Of a stretch of 16,259 nt of DNA, positions 9,369 through 16,259 are shown piece after piece. The notes under the pieces are model-generated. The model did no database searches. It was not told the origin of the DNA and saw only the letters and a list, made by a program, of their open reading frames with translations. The translations under genes and the position numbers were made by a program. The stretch is taken from NCBI GenBank assembly GCA_964533045.1, contig CAZHKT010000082.1:1-16259 (forward strand), in the 5' to 3' direction. Source of the stretch: JACQNR01 sp964533045. GTDB taxonomy: Bacteria; Acidobacteriota; Terriglobia; UBA7540. Every line of letters starts with the position of its first letter. The first letter of the stretch is position 1.

Positions 9369-10832
9369 TCAGCGAGGAATGATTTGGAAGTCGGGATAGC
9401 CCTCCATACCGTGCTCGTCCACGTCCAGGCCGCGGATTTCCTCCTCAGGGCTGACCCGCAGACCCACCGTGGCTTTGATGAGGTAGAAGAGTGCGAAGCC
9501 CGTGACGAGGCACCAGACCCCCACGATGCCCACGCCGACCAACTGCATCCCGAGTTGCGCGAAGCCGCCGCCATAGAACAAGCCCGGCAGCGGGCCCGTG
9601 GCACCATAGATCGGATTGGAGAAGAGCCCCAGTGAAAGCGTGCCCCAGATGCCATTGACCAAGTGAACGGAAGTCGCGCCCACGGGATCGTCAATCTTGA
9701 GCACGCGGTCAAAGAAGACCACGGAGCAGACCACCAGCACGCCGGCGATGGCGCCAATCAGCAAGGCCGCCCAGGTATCGATGAACGCGCAAGGTGCAGT
9801 GACGGCCACCAAGCCGGCAAGACATCCGTTTCCGGCCATACTGGCGTCCCATTTGCCAAACCATAACTTCGAGGTCACCAACGCGAACACGGTGCCGGTC
9901 GCCGCGGCCGCATTCGTGGTCACCGCAATGTGCGCGATGGCATCGCCCATGCCCGTTGCCATCATGGTGCTTCCCGGATTGAACCCAAACCAGCCCAGCC
10001 ACAGGATGAAGACGCCCAGAATCATGAAGCCAAAGCTGTGACCGGGGATGGCGTTGGGCTTTCCGTCGGGGCCGTACTTCCCGATCCGCGGACCGAGCAC
10101 GACCGCTCCGCACAAGGCGAGCCACCCCCCGACCGAATGCACGACCGTGGAACCGGCAAAGTCAAACATGCCTTTGTTTTCCCCAAACAGGTGACCCGGC
10201 GAAAGGGCTCCGCCGCCCCATATCCAGTGCCCGGAAACCGGGTAGATCACCAGCGAGATCACGACGCTGTAAATCAAGTAGCTCGAAAATTTGGTCCGCT
10301 CGGCCATCGCGCCCGACACGATGGTGGCGGCGGTCCCGGCAAACACCAGCTGAAAGAAGAACTTGCTATCCAGACTGACGGGGGTCCACGCCAGCGACTC
10401 GAATGTCTTGCCCAGATCGTGCAGCATGAATCCCGAGGTGCCGAACCAGTCATTCCCCGCTCCAAACATCACGCCGAATCCGACAAACCAGAACGCGACG
10501 GTGGCAAAACAGAAGTCCATCAGGTTTTTCATAAGGATGTTAACGGTGTTCTTGGCGCGCGTCAGTCCGGTCTCCACTAGGGCGAATCCGGCCTGCATCC
10601 AGAACACCAGGAACGCGGTCACCAAAACCCAGACGGTATCCAGTTCCACGCTGCGGGCCTTGAGGTCCGCCCCGAGACTTTCCAGAGTCACCGCCGGTTC
10701 GGCGGGAGCGGCTGCAGCCGCGGCTTCGGGAGCGGCGGCTGACGGGCCTGGTGCCGGCGTTTGGCCACGTCCGGTCGGTTTGAAAACCATGAAACAGAGC
10801 GTTGCGCAGGCAAGAATTGCCAATCTTTTCAT
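9369..10832 (-). CDS. amt: Ammonium transporter Amt
   Basis: Inner-membrane channel of the Amt/Mep/Rh family that brings ammonium into the cell. The 487-residue protein begins with a signal-like segment (1-23) and an Ala/Pro-rich linker (about 25-48), then the multi-pass channel. Family hallmarks are WMQAGFALVETGLTRAKN (78-95), WIWGGGAL, DFAGSTVVHSVGG with pore histidine H232, WFGFNPGS (281-288) and DDPVGATSVHLVNGIWGTL with the second pore histidine H390. The C-terminal cytoplasmic tail has EEEIRGLDVDEHG, the segment that contacts GlnK/PII in characterised family members. No PII gene is in the window. The ATG at 10832 has AGGA nine bases upstream; an in-frame ATG at 10964 would add 44 basic residues that do not look coding. 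It lies 166 bases downstream of the porin gene on the same strand and is probably cotranscribed with it. Confidence 0.95.
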   Translation of the reverse strand: MKRLAILACATLCFMVFKPTGRGQTPAPGPSAAAPEAAAAAAPAEPAVTLESLGADLKARSVELDTVWVLVTAFLVFWMQAGFALVETGLTRAKNTVNILMKNLMDFCFATVAFWFVGFGVMFGAGNDWFGTSGFMLHDLGKTFESLAWTPVSLDSKFFFQLVFAGTAATIVSGAMAERTKFSSYLIYSVVISLVIYPVSGHWIWGGGALSPGHLFGENKGMFDFAGSTVVHSVGGWLALCGAVVLGPRIGKYGPDGKPNAIPGHSFGFMILGVFILWLGWFGFNPGSTMMATGMGDAIAHIAVTTNAAAATGTVFALVTSKLWFGKWDASMAGNGCLAGLVAVTAPCAFIDTWAALLIGAIAGVLVVCSVVFFDRVLKIDDPVGATSVHLVNGIWGTLSLGLFSNPIYGATGPLPGLFYGGGFAQLGMQLVGVGIVGVWCLVTGFALFYLIKATVGLRVSPEEEIRGLDVDEHGMEGYPDFQIIPR

Positions 10833-10998
10833 CGTTTGTTTTCCTCTCTGTTGGGATCCCTTTGGGGTCGGCAGGCTCCTGGCACCTGCAAGACAGCATC
10901 GCTTGCGAGGGATGCGGGTAAACCTGGCCCCTCTTGAGAATCGCCCACTTTCTCTGGCCGTCATCCCTTGTCCGGGGTTTCTCCTCAGCCCGCGCCGA
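10833..10998 (-). other. bbp2-amt intergenic gap
   Basis: The 166-base gap contains weak inverted repeats: a GCATC/GATGC stem at about 10898-10917, and GCAGG/CCTGC flanking the bases to its left at about 10871-10889. No clear promoter or U-run was seen, so readthrough from the porin gene into amt is plausible. No glutamine-riboswitch motif could be recognised. Confidence 0.35.
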
Positions 10999-12318
10999 TC
11001 ATTCCGCGGTGCTGAAGATATAGATCAGACCGGCCGCGACCGTGCTCTGATTCTGGACCGGGCTGCTGCCCTTGACGAACGTGGCTTCGTTCGAATAGTC
11101 GTAGCGATACTCCAGCCGGGTCAGCAGGTTGCCGGCAATGCGCTTTTCAAACGTTGCTGTAAATTCCTTCAAGTTCTGCGGGGTGCCGGTGGCAAATCCC
11201 ATCGCGTCCTTGAACCATTCGTAGCGCAGCGCGATGGCGTGCTTGCTGTCGACGGCGTAGCGCACATAGCCGGCTACGCCGGTCCACCAGGCGGGCTCAG
11301 TCAGGCCGACGTTGTCGCCCGTGCCGTAGTCGTAGTTGAACAGAAGGGAGAGCTTGTCGGTGGCATTGATGGTCACCAGAGTATCGGAAAGCTGGCGCCA
11401 GTTCTGATTGGTGCCCGCCATTTCCGGGCCCGCCATATAGTTCTGCGCGATGGCCAGCTTGGGGCTGGGATTCAGGTTCAGCGTAACGCCATAGGTCTTG
11501 CCCGTGTTGTTGTCCACCACGTTGTTCCAGCCGTTGACCACGAAGCCGGTCAGCGCCGCTTTGCCCCAGTTGTACTTGGCGCGCGCGCCGAAGTGATAGA
11601 ACGGAATGGCGTAGCCGAACAGCAGGCCGCGCGAATAGTTCCAGTTGTCTTTGGTTTCGATCACTTCCCCGCCGTGCGGGGTGACGAATTTTCCGAAATC
11701 CACCTGAAGCCCGTTCTTCCCCACCGGCGCCAGGTACGTTCCGTAGGCTTCCTGCATGTACTGGGCGAATCCTAGGCCGCCGGGCTCGAACACGTTCGTA
11801 GCGTTGATGGCATTGCCATACCCGAACGAAATGCGGTAACCGACGCGGTTGGAGGCCTCCGCCGGCTTGTCCAGCTGGATCTTGGCGTAATTGAGCGAGA
11901 ACTGGTTCGCGGGGACGTCGAACACCCGGAAGCTCGAATTGCGGGAGTGCGGGTGATTGAAATTGAGTCCGTAGTATCCGTCCACGAATCCACTGACTGT
12001 CGTCGGTCCCAGCAGCGACTGCAGGGTAGTCTTTTTCTCCTCCGCGGACGGCGCGGCGGCCGGGGCGGGATCCTGCGCTGGAATCTCCAGCCCCGTCGGC
12101 ACCGACGCCGCGGGGGCGGTGCCCGCGGCCGAAGCCTTTCGAGCATCAGCCAGCTGAGCCTTGAGCACGTCGATCTGGAGTTGCAGGTCCTCCAACTTGC
12201 GGGATATCTCCGCTTCCGGAGACGGCAAAGGCTCGCCTTCCGCCCTCAGGCCGCCGCTCCACAGGACCGATAAACCGAGGGCGGCCGCTGCAAGCGGTAA
12301 CACACGAATGATCTTCAT
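10999..12318 (-). CDS. Outer-membrane beta-barrel porin, BBP2/OmpL-like
   Basis: A 439-residue secreted protein. Residues about 1-26 form a signal peptide ending near GLRA. Residues about 33-64 form a coiled coil (EAEISRKLEDLQLQIDVLKA), then an Ala/Pro-rich spacer to about 95, then a beta-barrel from about 108 beginning VSGFVDGYYGLNFNHP. The barrel has alternating aromatic strands and motifs typical of the BBP2 (OmpL-like) porin family, such as NQFSLNYAKIQLDKP and VGYRISFGYGNA, and ends in GLIYIFSTAE. The mature barrel lacks a terminal aromatic residue, a small departure from most outer-membrane proteins. Start: ATG at 12318, with an AAGGGAG-type site about ten bases before it. The amt gene follows on the same strand, suggesting that the porin admits ammonium across the outer membrane. 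Family assignment is good; the substrate is inferred from context only. Confidence 0.87.
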   Translation of the reverse strand: MKIIRVLPLAAAALGLSVLWSGGLRAEGEPLPSPEAEISRKLEDLQLQIDVLKAQLADARKASAAGTAPAASVPTGLEIPAQDPAPAAAPSAEEKKTTLQSLLGPTTVSGFVDGYYGLNFNHPHSRNSSFRVFDVPANQFSLNYAKIQLDKPAEASNRVGYRISFGYGNAINATNVFEPGGLGFAQYMQEAYGTYLAPVGKNGLQVDFGKFVTPHGGEVIETKDNWNYSRGLLFGYAIPFYHFGARAKYNWGKAALTGFVVNGWNNVVDNNTGKTYGVTLNLNPSPKLAIAQNYMAGPEMAGTNQNWRQLSDTLVTINATDKLSLLFNYDYGTGDNVGLTEPAWWTGVAGYVRYAVDSKHAIALRYEWFKDAMGFATGTPQNLKEFTATFEKRIAGNLLTRLEYRYDYSNEATFVKGSSPVQNQSTVAAGLIYIFSTAE

Positions 12319-12371
12319 GGCTTCGAATCTCCCTTCCTGTCTGGTTTAATGGCTTGGTGACGTGTTGCTGT

Positions 12372-12391
12372 CGAGTCGGCCCCGCGACTCG
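12372..12391. repeat. 7-bp inverted repeat in the porin leader
   Basis: CGAGTCG-GCCCCG-CGACTCG forms a hairpin with a six-base loop, about 55 bases upstream of the porin start. If transcribed it would fold in the porin mRNA leader. No U-run follows. Confidence 0.4.
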
Positions 12392-12452
12392 CCTTCCACG
12401 ATAAGGGTCGTGTCCGAAGGGTGTCCAACAAATAGATTTTCTGCAGGCGATA

Positions 12453-12458
12453 AGAATA
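12453..12458 (-). promoter_or_regulatory. Possible -10 box of the porin-amt unit
   Basis: TATTCT on the minus strand. Seventeen bases upstream there is no good -35 (CGATAA), and that position falls inside the 12476-12490 palindrome. A weak -35 covered by an operator would fit an activator-dependent promoter, but this placement is tentative. Confidence 0.25.
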
Positions 12459-12475
12459 GTTTGTCTTAGTTTCAC

Positions 12476-12490
12476 TTATCGCAGCGATAA
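12476..12490. promoter_or_regulatory. Palindromic operator candidate between the porin and Cys/His-protein genes
   Basis: TTATCGC-A-GCGATAA is a perfect 7-1-7 palindrome. Further half-sites lie nearby: GCGATAAG at 12447-12454 and CGATAAG at 12399-12405, both in plus orientation. The left arm extends to CTTATCGC (12475-12482). It lies about 160 bases before the porin start and about 70 bases before the plus-strand promoter's -35. The binding regulator is unknown; no regulator gene is adjacent in the window. Confidence 0.55.
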
Positions 12491-12559
12491 ACGCGGGCGC
12501 GCCCCCGGCGCCGAGCTTCCCTCTCGCCGCCGTGCCGGTGCACGACAGGAACTACGCCG

Positions 12560-12588
12560 TTGCAGGGTTGAGGCTTGAAGTGTAGAAT
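12560..12588 (+). promoter_or_regulatory. Sigma-70 promoter of the Cys/His protein-TonB receptor unit
   Basis: TTGCAG (12560-12565) and TAGAAT (12583-12588) are separated by 17 bases. Transcription would start near 12595, about 28 bases before the ATG at 12623, with a purine-rich AAGGAA ribosome binding site in between. The match to consensus is moderate to good. Confidence 0.6.
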
Positions 12589-12622
12589 GGCTTTCCTCTT
12601 CAGGGCTGAAGGAAACCCATCC

Positions 12623-12979
12623 ATGCGTCAGTGGCTGCCGATATTGCTAGCCGCGGTGTTGTTTGTGCCCGACCCAGCGGGGATTCCCGCCGGGCCCGCG
12701 CCTGAGGCGTGCCCGTGCCAGCCGGCGGCTTGCCACTGCCCCGGCCATGAGCACGGCGCGGCGCACGCCGCCACCTGCGCATTGGCGAGCGGCCGCTGCG
12801 GTGTGGAATCGGCCGACTTGGCGGTTTCACCCCTCAGTTGCCGATCCGATCTTCTACCCAGTGAATCGCCGTCCCTTCCTCTGGTGCTGACCCGTCCATT
12901 CGATCGAATCCCCACAGTGGCAAGCGATCGGGCCGGGTTCGAGCACCCTCCAACCCCCCCTCCGCGCCTCATCGTCTGA
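12623..12979 (+). CDS. Small secreted Cys/His-rich protein of unknown function (possible metal binder)
   Basis: A 118-residue protein with an N-terminal hydrophobic export signal (about 4-24). A cluster of metal-ligand residues follows at once: C30, C32, C37, H38, C39, H42, H44, H48 and C52, with C59 and C73 further on. The segment CPCQPAACHC followed by PGHEHG looks like a soft-metal site. The C-terminus is proline-rich (HPPTPPPRL). No known family is recognised with confidence; small secreted Cys/His proteins beside TonB receptors are sometimes linked to copper, so this is an analogy. I chose the ATG at 12623, which has AAGGAA upstream and leads straight into the signal; the frame is open from an ATG at 12575, which lies upstream of the predicted promoter's -10. 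The TonB receptor starts 111 bases downstream on the same strand. Coding status is likely but not certain because the protein is short and GC-rich. Confidence 0.65.
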   Translation: MRQWLPILLAAVLFVPDPAGIPAGPAPEACPCQPAACHCPGHEHGAAHAATCALASGRCGVESADLAVSPLSCRSDLLPSESPSLPLVLTRPFDRIPTVASDRAGFEHPPTPPPRLIV

Positions 12980-13077
12980 CCCAACAATCGACCCGACGCA
13001 CAATTTCCAATTCATGCCCGATGGCTGCGGCAGTGTCTCGCTTCTTCTCCGGCGACCTTGTCTCACCGTCGCGGCGC

Positions 13078-13083
13078 AGGAGG
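13078..13083 (+). promoter_or_regulatory. Consensus ribosome binding site of the TonB receptor
   Basis: AGGAGG seven bases before the ATG at 13091. It fixes the receptor's start there rather than at 13058, and the protein then begins with its signal peptide. Confidence 0.75.
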
Positions 13084-13090
13084 TTTCTCC

Positions 13091-15385
13091 ATGATTCGGG
13101 GGTGCTTGTTGAGGCGCCTAGGGCTCTGCCTCGTGGTATGCGCCATGATTCCTGTTTCCAATGCAAACGGGCAGGCGTCGCTGACTGGAGTGGTGACCGA
13201 TCCCACGGGGGCGGCCGTCCCCAAGGCGAGAGTGCACGCCACAAATACGCAAACTGGAGAAGTTCGAGGAACATTGGCCGATCCGTCGGGCCGATACTTA
13301 ATACAAAGAGTCCCGGCCGCCACCTATCGCATAACGGTTGCGGCGCCCGGCTTCGAGGAGTCGTCGCGGGAGGTCGCCGTTGCGGAAGGTCAGTCCGCGC
13401 AGGCGGACTTCCAGCTTGAAATCCGCTCCATCGCCCAGGTGGTCACGGTGACGGAACCAACGGAGCGCGCGCGTGTCGCGCTGGAGCGCGTTCCCGGCGG
13501 AACGTCGCTCATTCCGCCAGAGGAGATCCGCCAGTCGCGCGTGTCCTCGCTTCAGGACGTTTTGGCTTTCGCCCCCGGCGTGCTCGCGCAGTCGCGCTTC
13601 GGCGCCGACGAAAGCCAGCTTTCCATCCGCGGCTCCGGCCTGCGGAACAACTTCCACTTGCGCGGGATAAATATCCTGCTGAACGGGATTCCTTATCAGG
13701 ATGCCGACGGTTTTTCGGATTTTGAATCCATCGAGCTCGCCGCCATGGAGCGGATCGAAGTCTGGAAGGGTGCAAACGCCTTGCGTTTCGGCGGCAACTC
13801 GATGGGAGGCGCCATCAACTTGACAACGCAGACCGGCGAGAACGCATCTCCATTTGAAGTCCGCGCCGAAGGAGGCTCCTTCGGATATTTTAAGGGCCAG
13901 ATCTCAACCGGCGGGGTGCGCGGGCCGTTCGGCTATTACGTCAGCGCCTCCGACACCGAATACAACGGCTACCGCGAACACAGCAACCAGGGCCGCCAGC
14001 GCCTCTTTGGAAACCTCGGATGGAAGCTCACCGAGCGGACGCAGGTGCGCTTCGACATCGTCTACGCGAACGTCGCCGAAAGACTCCCTGGCTCGCTCAC
14101 GCGCGGCGAATTCTTTGCGGATCCCCATCAGGCGAATGGCGTCAACGGGGTGCAGCACTGGGGCCGGTTCTACGATTACGTGCGCCTAGCCACGGGCATC
14201 ACCCAGCGCGTGGGCGATGCGGACGAGTTGGCCGCCTCCTTCCACGGCCAGTACCGCAGCATGGACCATCCCATCTTTCAGGTCCTCGACCAGGACGCTC
14301 GGAACTTCGGTGGGGAGCTCTACTATCGCTCGAACCGCCGCCTGGCCGGACTCGCCAACCGCTTCGTGATCGGCTTCGCGCCGTACCTGGGGAGGACAGG
14401 CGAGCGCCGCTATCAGAATGTCCTCGGCTCGCGCGGCCCGCTCGCCGCGCTTTTTGGTTCCGAGGCGCGGAACTACGGCGTCTTCTTCGAGAACCAGTTC
14501 CACCTTTCACGGTCGTTTACGCTCATCGCGGGCGGACGAGCCGACTGGGCCTCGCGCCGGTTTGACGACAACTTCCTCAGCGACGGCGACCGCTCCGACA
14601 GCCGCTCGTACCGCGCCTTTTCTCCGAAGCTCGGATTCGTGTGGCAGGCCGCCGAAGACGTCCAACTCTTCGGCAACGCCAGCCGCAGTTACGAGCCGCC
14701 GCTCCTGCTCGAACTCACCAGCTACGGCTCGGCGGGCTTCCTCGATCTCGATGCGCAAGACTCCTGGCAATTCGAGATCGGTTCGCGCGGTCGCCTGGGC
14801 AATCACGCCCAGTGGGACGTGGCGTTCTTTGACGCGGAAATTTCCGGCGAGATCATCAATCTTAACGTCCAACCGTTTCCCGGCGCGCCTTTTACAGTTC
14901 CCAGTTACCGCAACGTGGCCGACACGCGGCACCGCGGCATCGAGCTCGGCACTTCGGTGCTCCTGAAACACCGGCTCTTCACATCGAACGACCGGCTGAC
15001 GACCCGCACGGCCTACACCTGGTCGGCGTTTCACTTTGTGGACGACACGACCTTCGGCGACAACTTTCTTGCCGGCGCGCCGCGCCACCGGCTGCGGACC
15101 GAACTGCGCTATTCCCATCCACGGGGATTCTGGGTCGCGCCGCTGCTCGACTGGTCGCCCGCCACTTACTTCGTGGACAGCGCCAACACGGCGCGCAATG
15201 ATAAGTACGCGGTGCTCGGCCTCAAAGCAGGCTTGGACGTCCGCCGCGTGGGTTTCTTTGTCGAGGCGGCAAACCTCGCCAACCGCCTTTACTCTGGCTC
15301 CGTACAGGTGGACAACGATCTTGGACGCTACTTCGAACCCTCGCCCGGACGCGCCGTATACGCCGGAATTCGGTGGAGGTTTTGA
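13091..15385 (+). CDS. TonB-dependent outer-membrane receptor with N-terminal carboxypeptidase-regulatory-like domain
   Basis: A 764-residue outer-membrane transporter, energised by TonB-ExbBD, for a scarce ligand. Residues about 1-28 form a signal peptide. Residues 29-110 are a carboxypeptidase-regulatory-like beta-sandwich (SLTGVVTDPTGAAVPKARV, GRYLIQRVPAATYRI), common in Acidobacteriota and Bacteroidota receptors. QVVTVTEP (116-123) may serve as the TonB box. The plug (about 130-245) shows SLQDVLAFAPGVLAQ, LSIRGSGLRNNFHLRGINILLNGIP and MERIEVWKGANALRFGGNSMGGAINL. The barrel runs to a C-terminal Phe in AGIRWRF, as expected for outer-membrane insertion. The plug and barrel resemble FecA-like metal or siderophore receptors; the substrate cannot be read from sequence. 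The start is fixed by AGGAGG at 13078. The next gene overlaps it by one base (TGATG), implying translational coupling. Confidence 0.93.
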   Translation: MIRGCLLRRLGLCLVVCAMIPVSNANGQASLTGVVTDPTGAAVPKARVHATNTQTGEVRGTLADPSGRYLIQRVPAATYRITVAAPGFEESSREVAVAEGQSAQADFQLEIRSIAQVVTVTEPTERARVALERVPGGTSLIPPEEIRQSRVSSLQDVLAFAPGVLAQSRFGADESQLSIRGSGLRNNFHLRGINILLNGIPYQDADGFSDFESIELAAMERIEVWKGANALRFGGNSMGGAINLTTQTGENASPFEVRAEGGSFGYFKGQISTGGVRGPFGYYVSASDTEYNGYREHSNQGRQRLFGNLGWKLTERTQVRFDIVYANVAERLPGSLTRGEFFADPHQANGVNGVQHWGRFYDYVRLATGITQRVGDADELAASFHGQYRSMDHPIFQVLDQDARNFGGELYYRSNRRLAGLANRFVIGFAPYLGRTGERRYQNVLGSRGPLAALFGSEARNYGVFFENQFHLSRSFTLIAGGRADWASRRFDDNFLSDGDRSDSRSYRAFSPKLGFVWQAAEDVQLFGNASRSYEPPLLLELTSYGSAGFLDLDAQDSWQFEIGSRGRLGNHAQWDVAFFDAEISGEIINLNVQPFPGAPFTVPSYRNVADTRHRGIELGTSVLLKHRLFTSNDRLTTRTAYTWSAFHFVDDTTFGDNFLAGAPRHRLRTELRYSHPRGFWVAPLLDWSPATYFVDSANTARNDKYAVLGLKAGLDVRRVGFFVEAANLANRLYSGSVQVDNDLGRYFEPSPGRAVYAGIRWRF

Positions 15386-16259
15386 TGCCAACCTCGCGGC
15401 TTATTCGAAACTGTGTCGGAGCAGAAGCTGCAGCTTCCCTGTGCGCGCTGGCTTGTCTCGTCGGATGCTCGAAAACAACCAAGCCGGCGTACAATTTCGA
15501 AGCTAAGCCGCGCGCCGTCCTCACAAAGGCTGCGCCGGAAGGCTCGAAGCACCCGCGCATCGCGGCGCGGCCCTCGGGCGCGATCTACATGCTGGCAGTC
15601 TACGAGGGCAACCATAAACCCCGCCTCGGCCTCTTTGTTTCGCACGACGGCGGTGACAGTTTCGGCCCCGCCGTCCCGGTCAGCGAACCCGCAGGCGAAA
15701 TCGTCTCGCACGGCGAGAACAGCCCCTCGCTTGCCTTCGGCGACACGGAGATTTACGCCCTCTGGGAGCAGCGCCGAATAGAAGGAGGGACCGAATTGCT
15801 GTTCGCGCGCTCGGTAGACTTCGGAGCAACTTTCCAAACGCCGGTTCGCGTGCCGGATAAAACCGACCAATCGCCCAACATCTTTTCGCACCTTGCGGTT
15901 TCGCCCACTCGCGCCGTGTACGCCGTATGGCTCGACGGACGGCAGGCCGGTCGGGGGACTCTTTCGGTCTATCTGGCGCGCTCGGACGACCGCGGCGCGA
16001 CGTTCGGCCCGAACATCGAGGTAGCCAAACTCGCCTGCCCGTGCTGCCGCCCCACTCTTGCCTTCGGTGCAAACGGCGCAGTCCACGTCGCGTGGCGAAA
16101 GGTATTCGACGGTAACATTCGCGACATCGTCGTTTCAACTTCCCGCGACCGCGGTCTGACATTTGGCGAGCCCGCCCGCGTTGCCGTGGACAACTGGAAA
16201 ATCGCGGGCTGCCCACACTCCGGGCCAGTCATCGCCAGTGCCGGGCCGCGAATATATGT
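15385..16259 (+). CDS. BNR/sialidase-like beta-propeller lipoprotein with CPCC and GCPH motifs, 3' end cut by window edge
   Basis: The first 291 residues of a secreted lipoprotein are visible. The lipobox LVGC places the lipidated cysteine at C28. At least four Asp-box (BNR) repeats follow: SHDGGDSF (86-93), SVDFGATF (143-150), SDDRGATF (200-207) and SRDRGLTF (253-260), the mark of sialidase-like beta-propellers. The usual sialidase catalytic set (the arginine triad and FRIP motif) is not evident in the visible part. Two cysteine motifs lie on neighbouring blades, ACPCCRP (C218, C220, C221) and GCPHSGP (C276, H278), and could bind a metal or form disulfides. The ATG overlaps the receptor stop by one base and has GGAGG five bases before it. 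This suggests a surface or periplasmic partner of the TonB receptor. Sialidase activity is not claimed. Confidence 0.85.
   Translation, partial: MPTSRLIRNCVGAEAAASLCALACLVGCSKTTKPAYNFEAKPRAVLTKAAPEGSKHPRIAARPSGAIYMLAVYEGNHKPRLGLFVSHDGGDSFGPAVPVSEPAGEIVSHGENSPSLAFGDTEIYALWEQRRIEGGTELLFARSVDFGATFQTPVRVPDKTDQSPNIFSHLAVSPTRAVYAVWLDGRQAGRGTLSVYLARSDDRGATFGPNIEVAKLACPCCRPTLAFGANGAVHVAWRKVFDGNIRDIVVSTSRDRGLTFGEPARVAVDNWKIAGCPHSGPVIASAGPRIY

Noticed and set aside
10833..10998. Glutamine or other riboswitch in front of amt
   Set aside because: Only weak stems were found and no conserved aptamer motif could be recognised.
14507..15391. 294-codon minus-strand open frame inside the TonB receptor
   Set aside because: Antisense shadow of the barrel domain with no recognisable domain or ribosome binding site.

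Overview
This 16.3 kb, GC-rich window looks like chromosomal DNA from an Acidobacteriota bacterium. This is inference from content: a TonB receptor with an N-terminal carboxypeptidase-regulatory-like domain, an RpoD with a long charged linker, a dnaG-rpoD pair, and short GC palindromes between genes. It is Gram-negative in envelope type, with a TonB receptor, a beta-barrel porin and a lipoprotein. No RNA genes, insertion sequences, phage genes or CRISPR array were found.

Left part (1-4439, minus strand): an information-processing block transcribed right to left. It holds an uncharacterised eight-cysteine zinc-ribbon-like protein, then dnaG (primase), then rpoD (housekeeping sigma factor, cut by the window's left edge). 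A short GC-rich palindromic element lies in the rpoD leader, and a related element lies in front of the zinc-ribbon gene.

Middle part (4580-8939): a thiO-like glycine/D-amino-acid oxidase on the plus strand runs tail-to-tail into a large minus-strand signalling protein. That protein has a membrane anchor, about three GAF-like domains, GGDEF and HD-GYP, so it should make and/or degrade cyclic-di-GMP. It has a near-consensus sigma-70 promoter (TTGACG-17-TATATT). A 430-bp stretch with hairpins but no convincing gene follows.

Right part (9369-16259): two transcription units diverge from a shared regulatory region (12319-12622). To the left runs a BBP2/OmpL-like outer-membrane porin followed by an Amt ammonium channel, plausibly an outer- and inner-membrane pair for ammonium entry. 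To the right runs a small secreted Cys/His-rich protein, a TonB-dependent receptor and a BNR/sialidase-like lipoprotein with CPCC and GCPH motifs. The receptor and lipoprotein genes overlap by one base. This right-hand unit resembles an outer-membrane uptake cluster, and the Cys/His motifs point to a metal such as copper, but that substrate is a guess. The shared region holds a perfect 15-bp palindrome (TTATCGC-A-GCGATAA) with further half-sites, a good operator candidate. The lipoprotein gene runs off the right edge.
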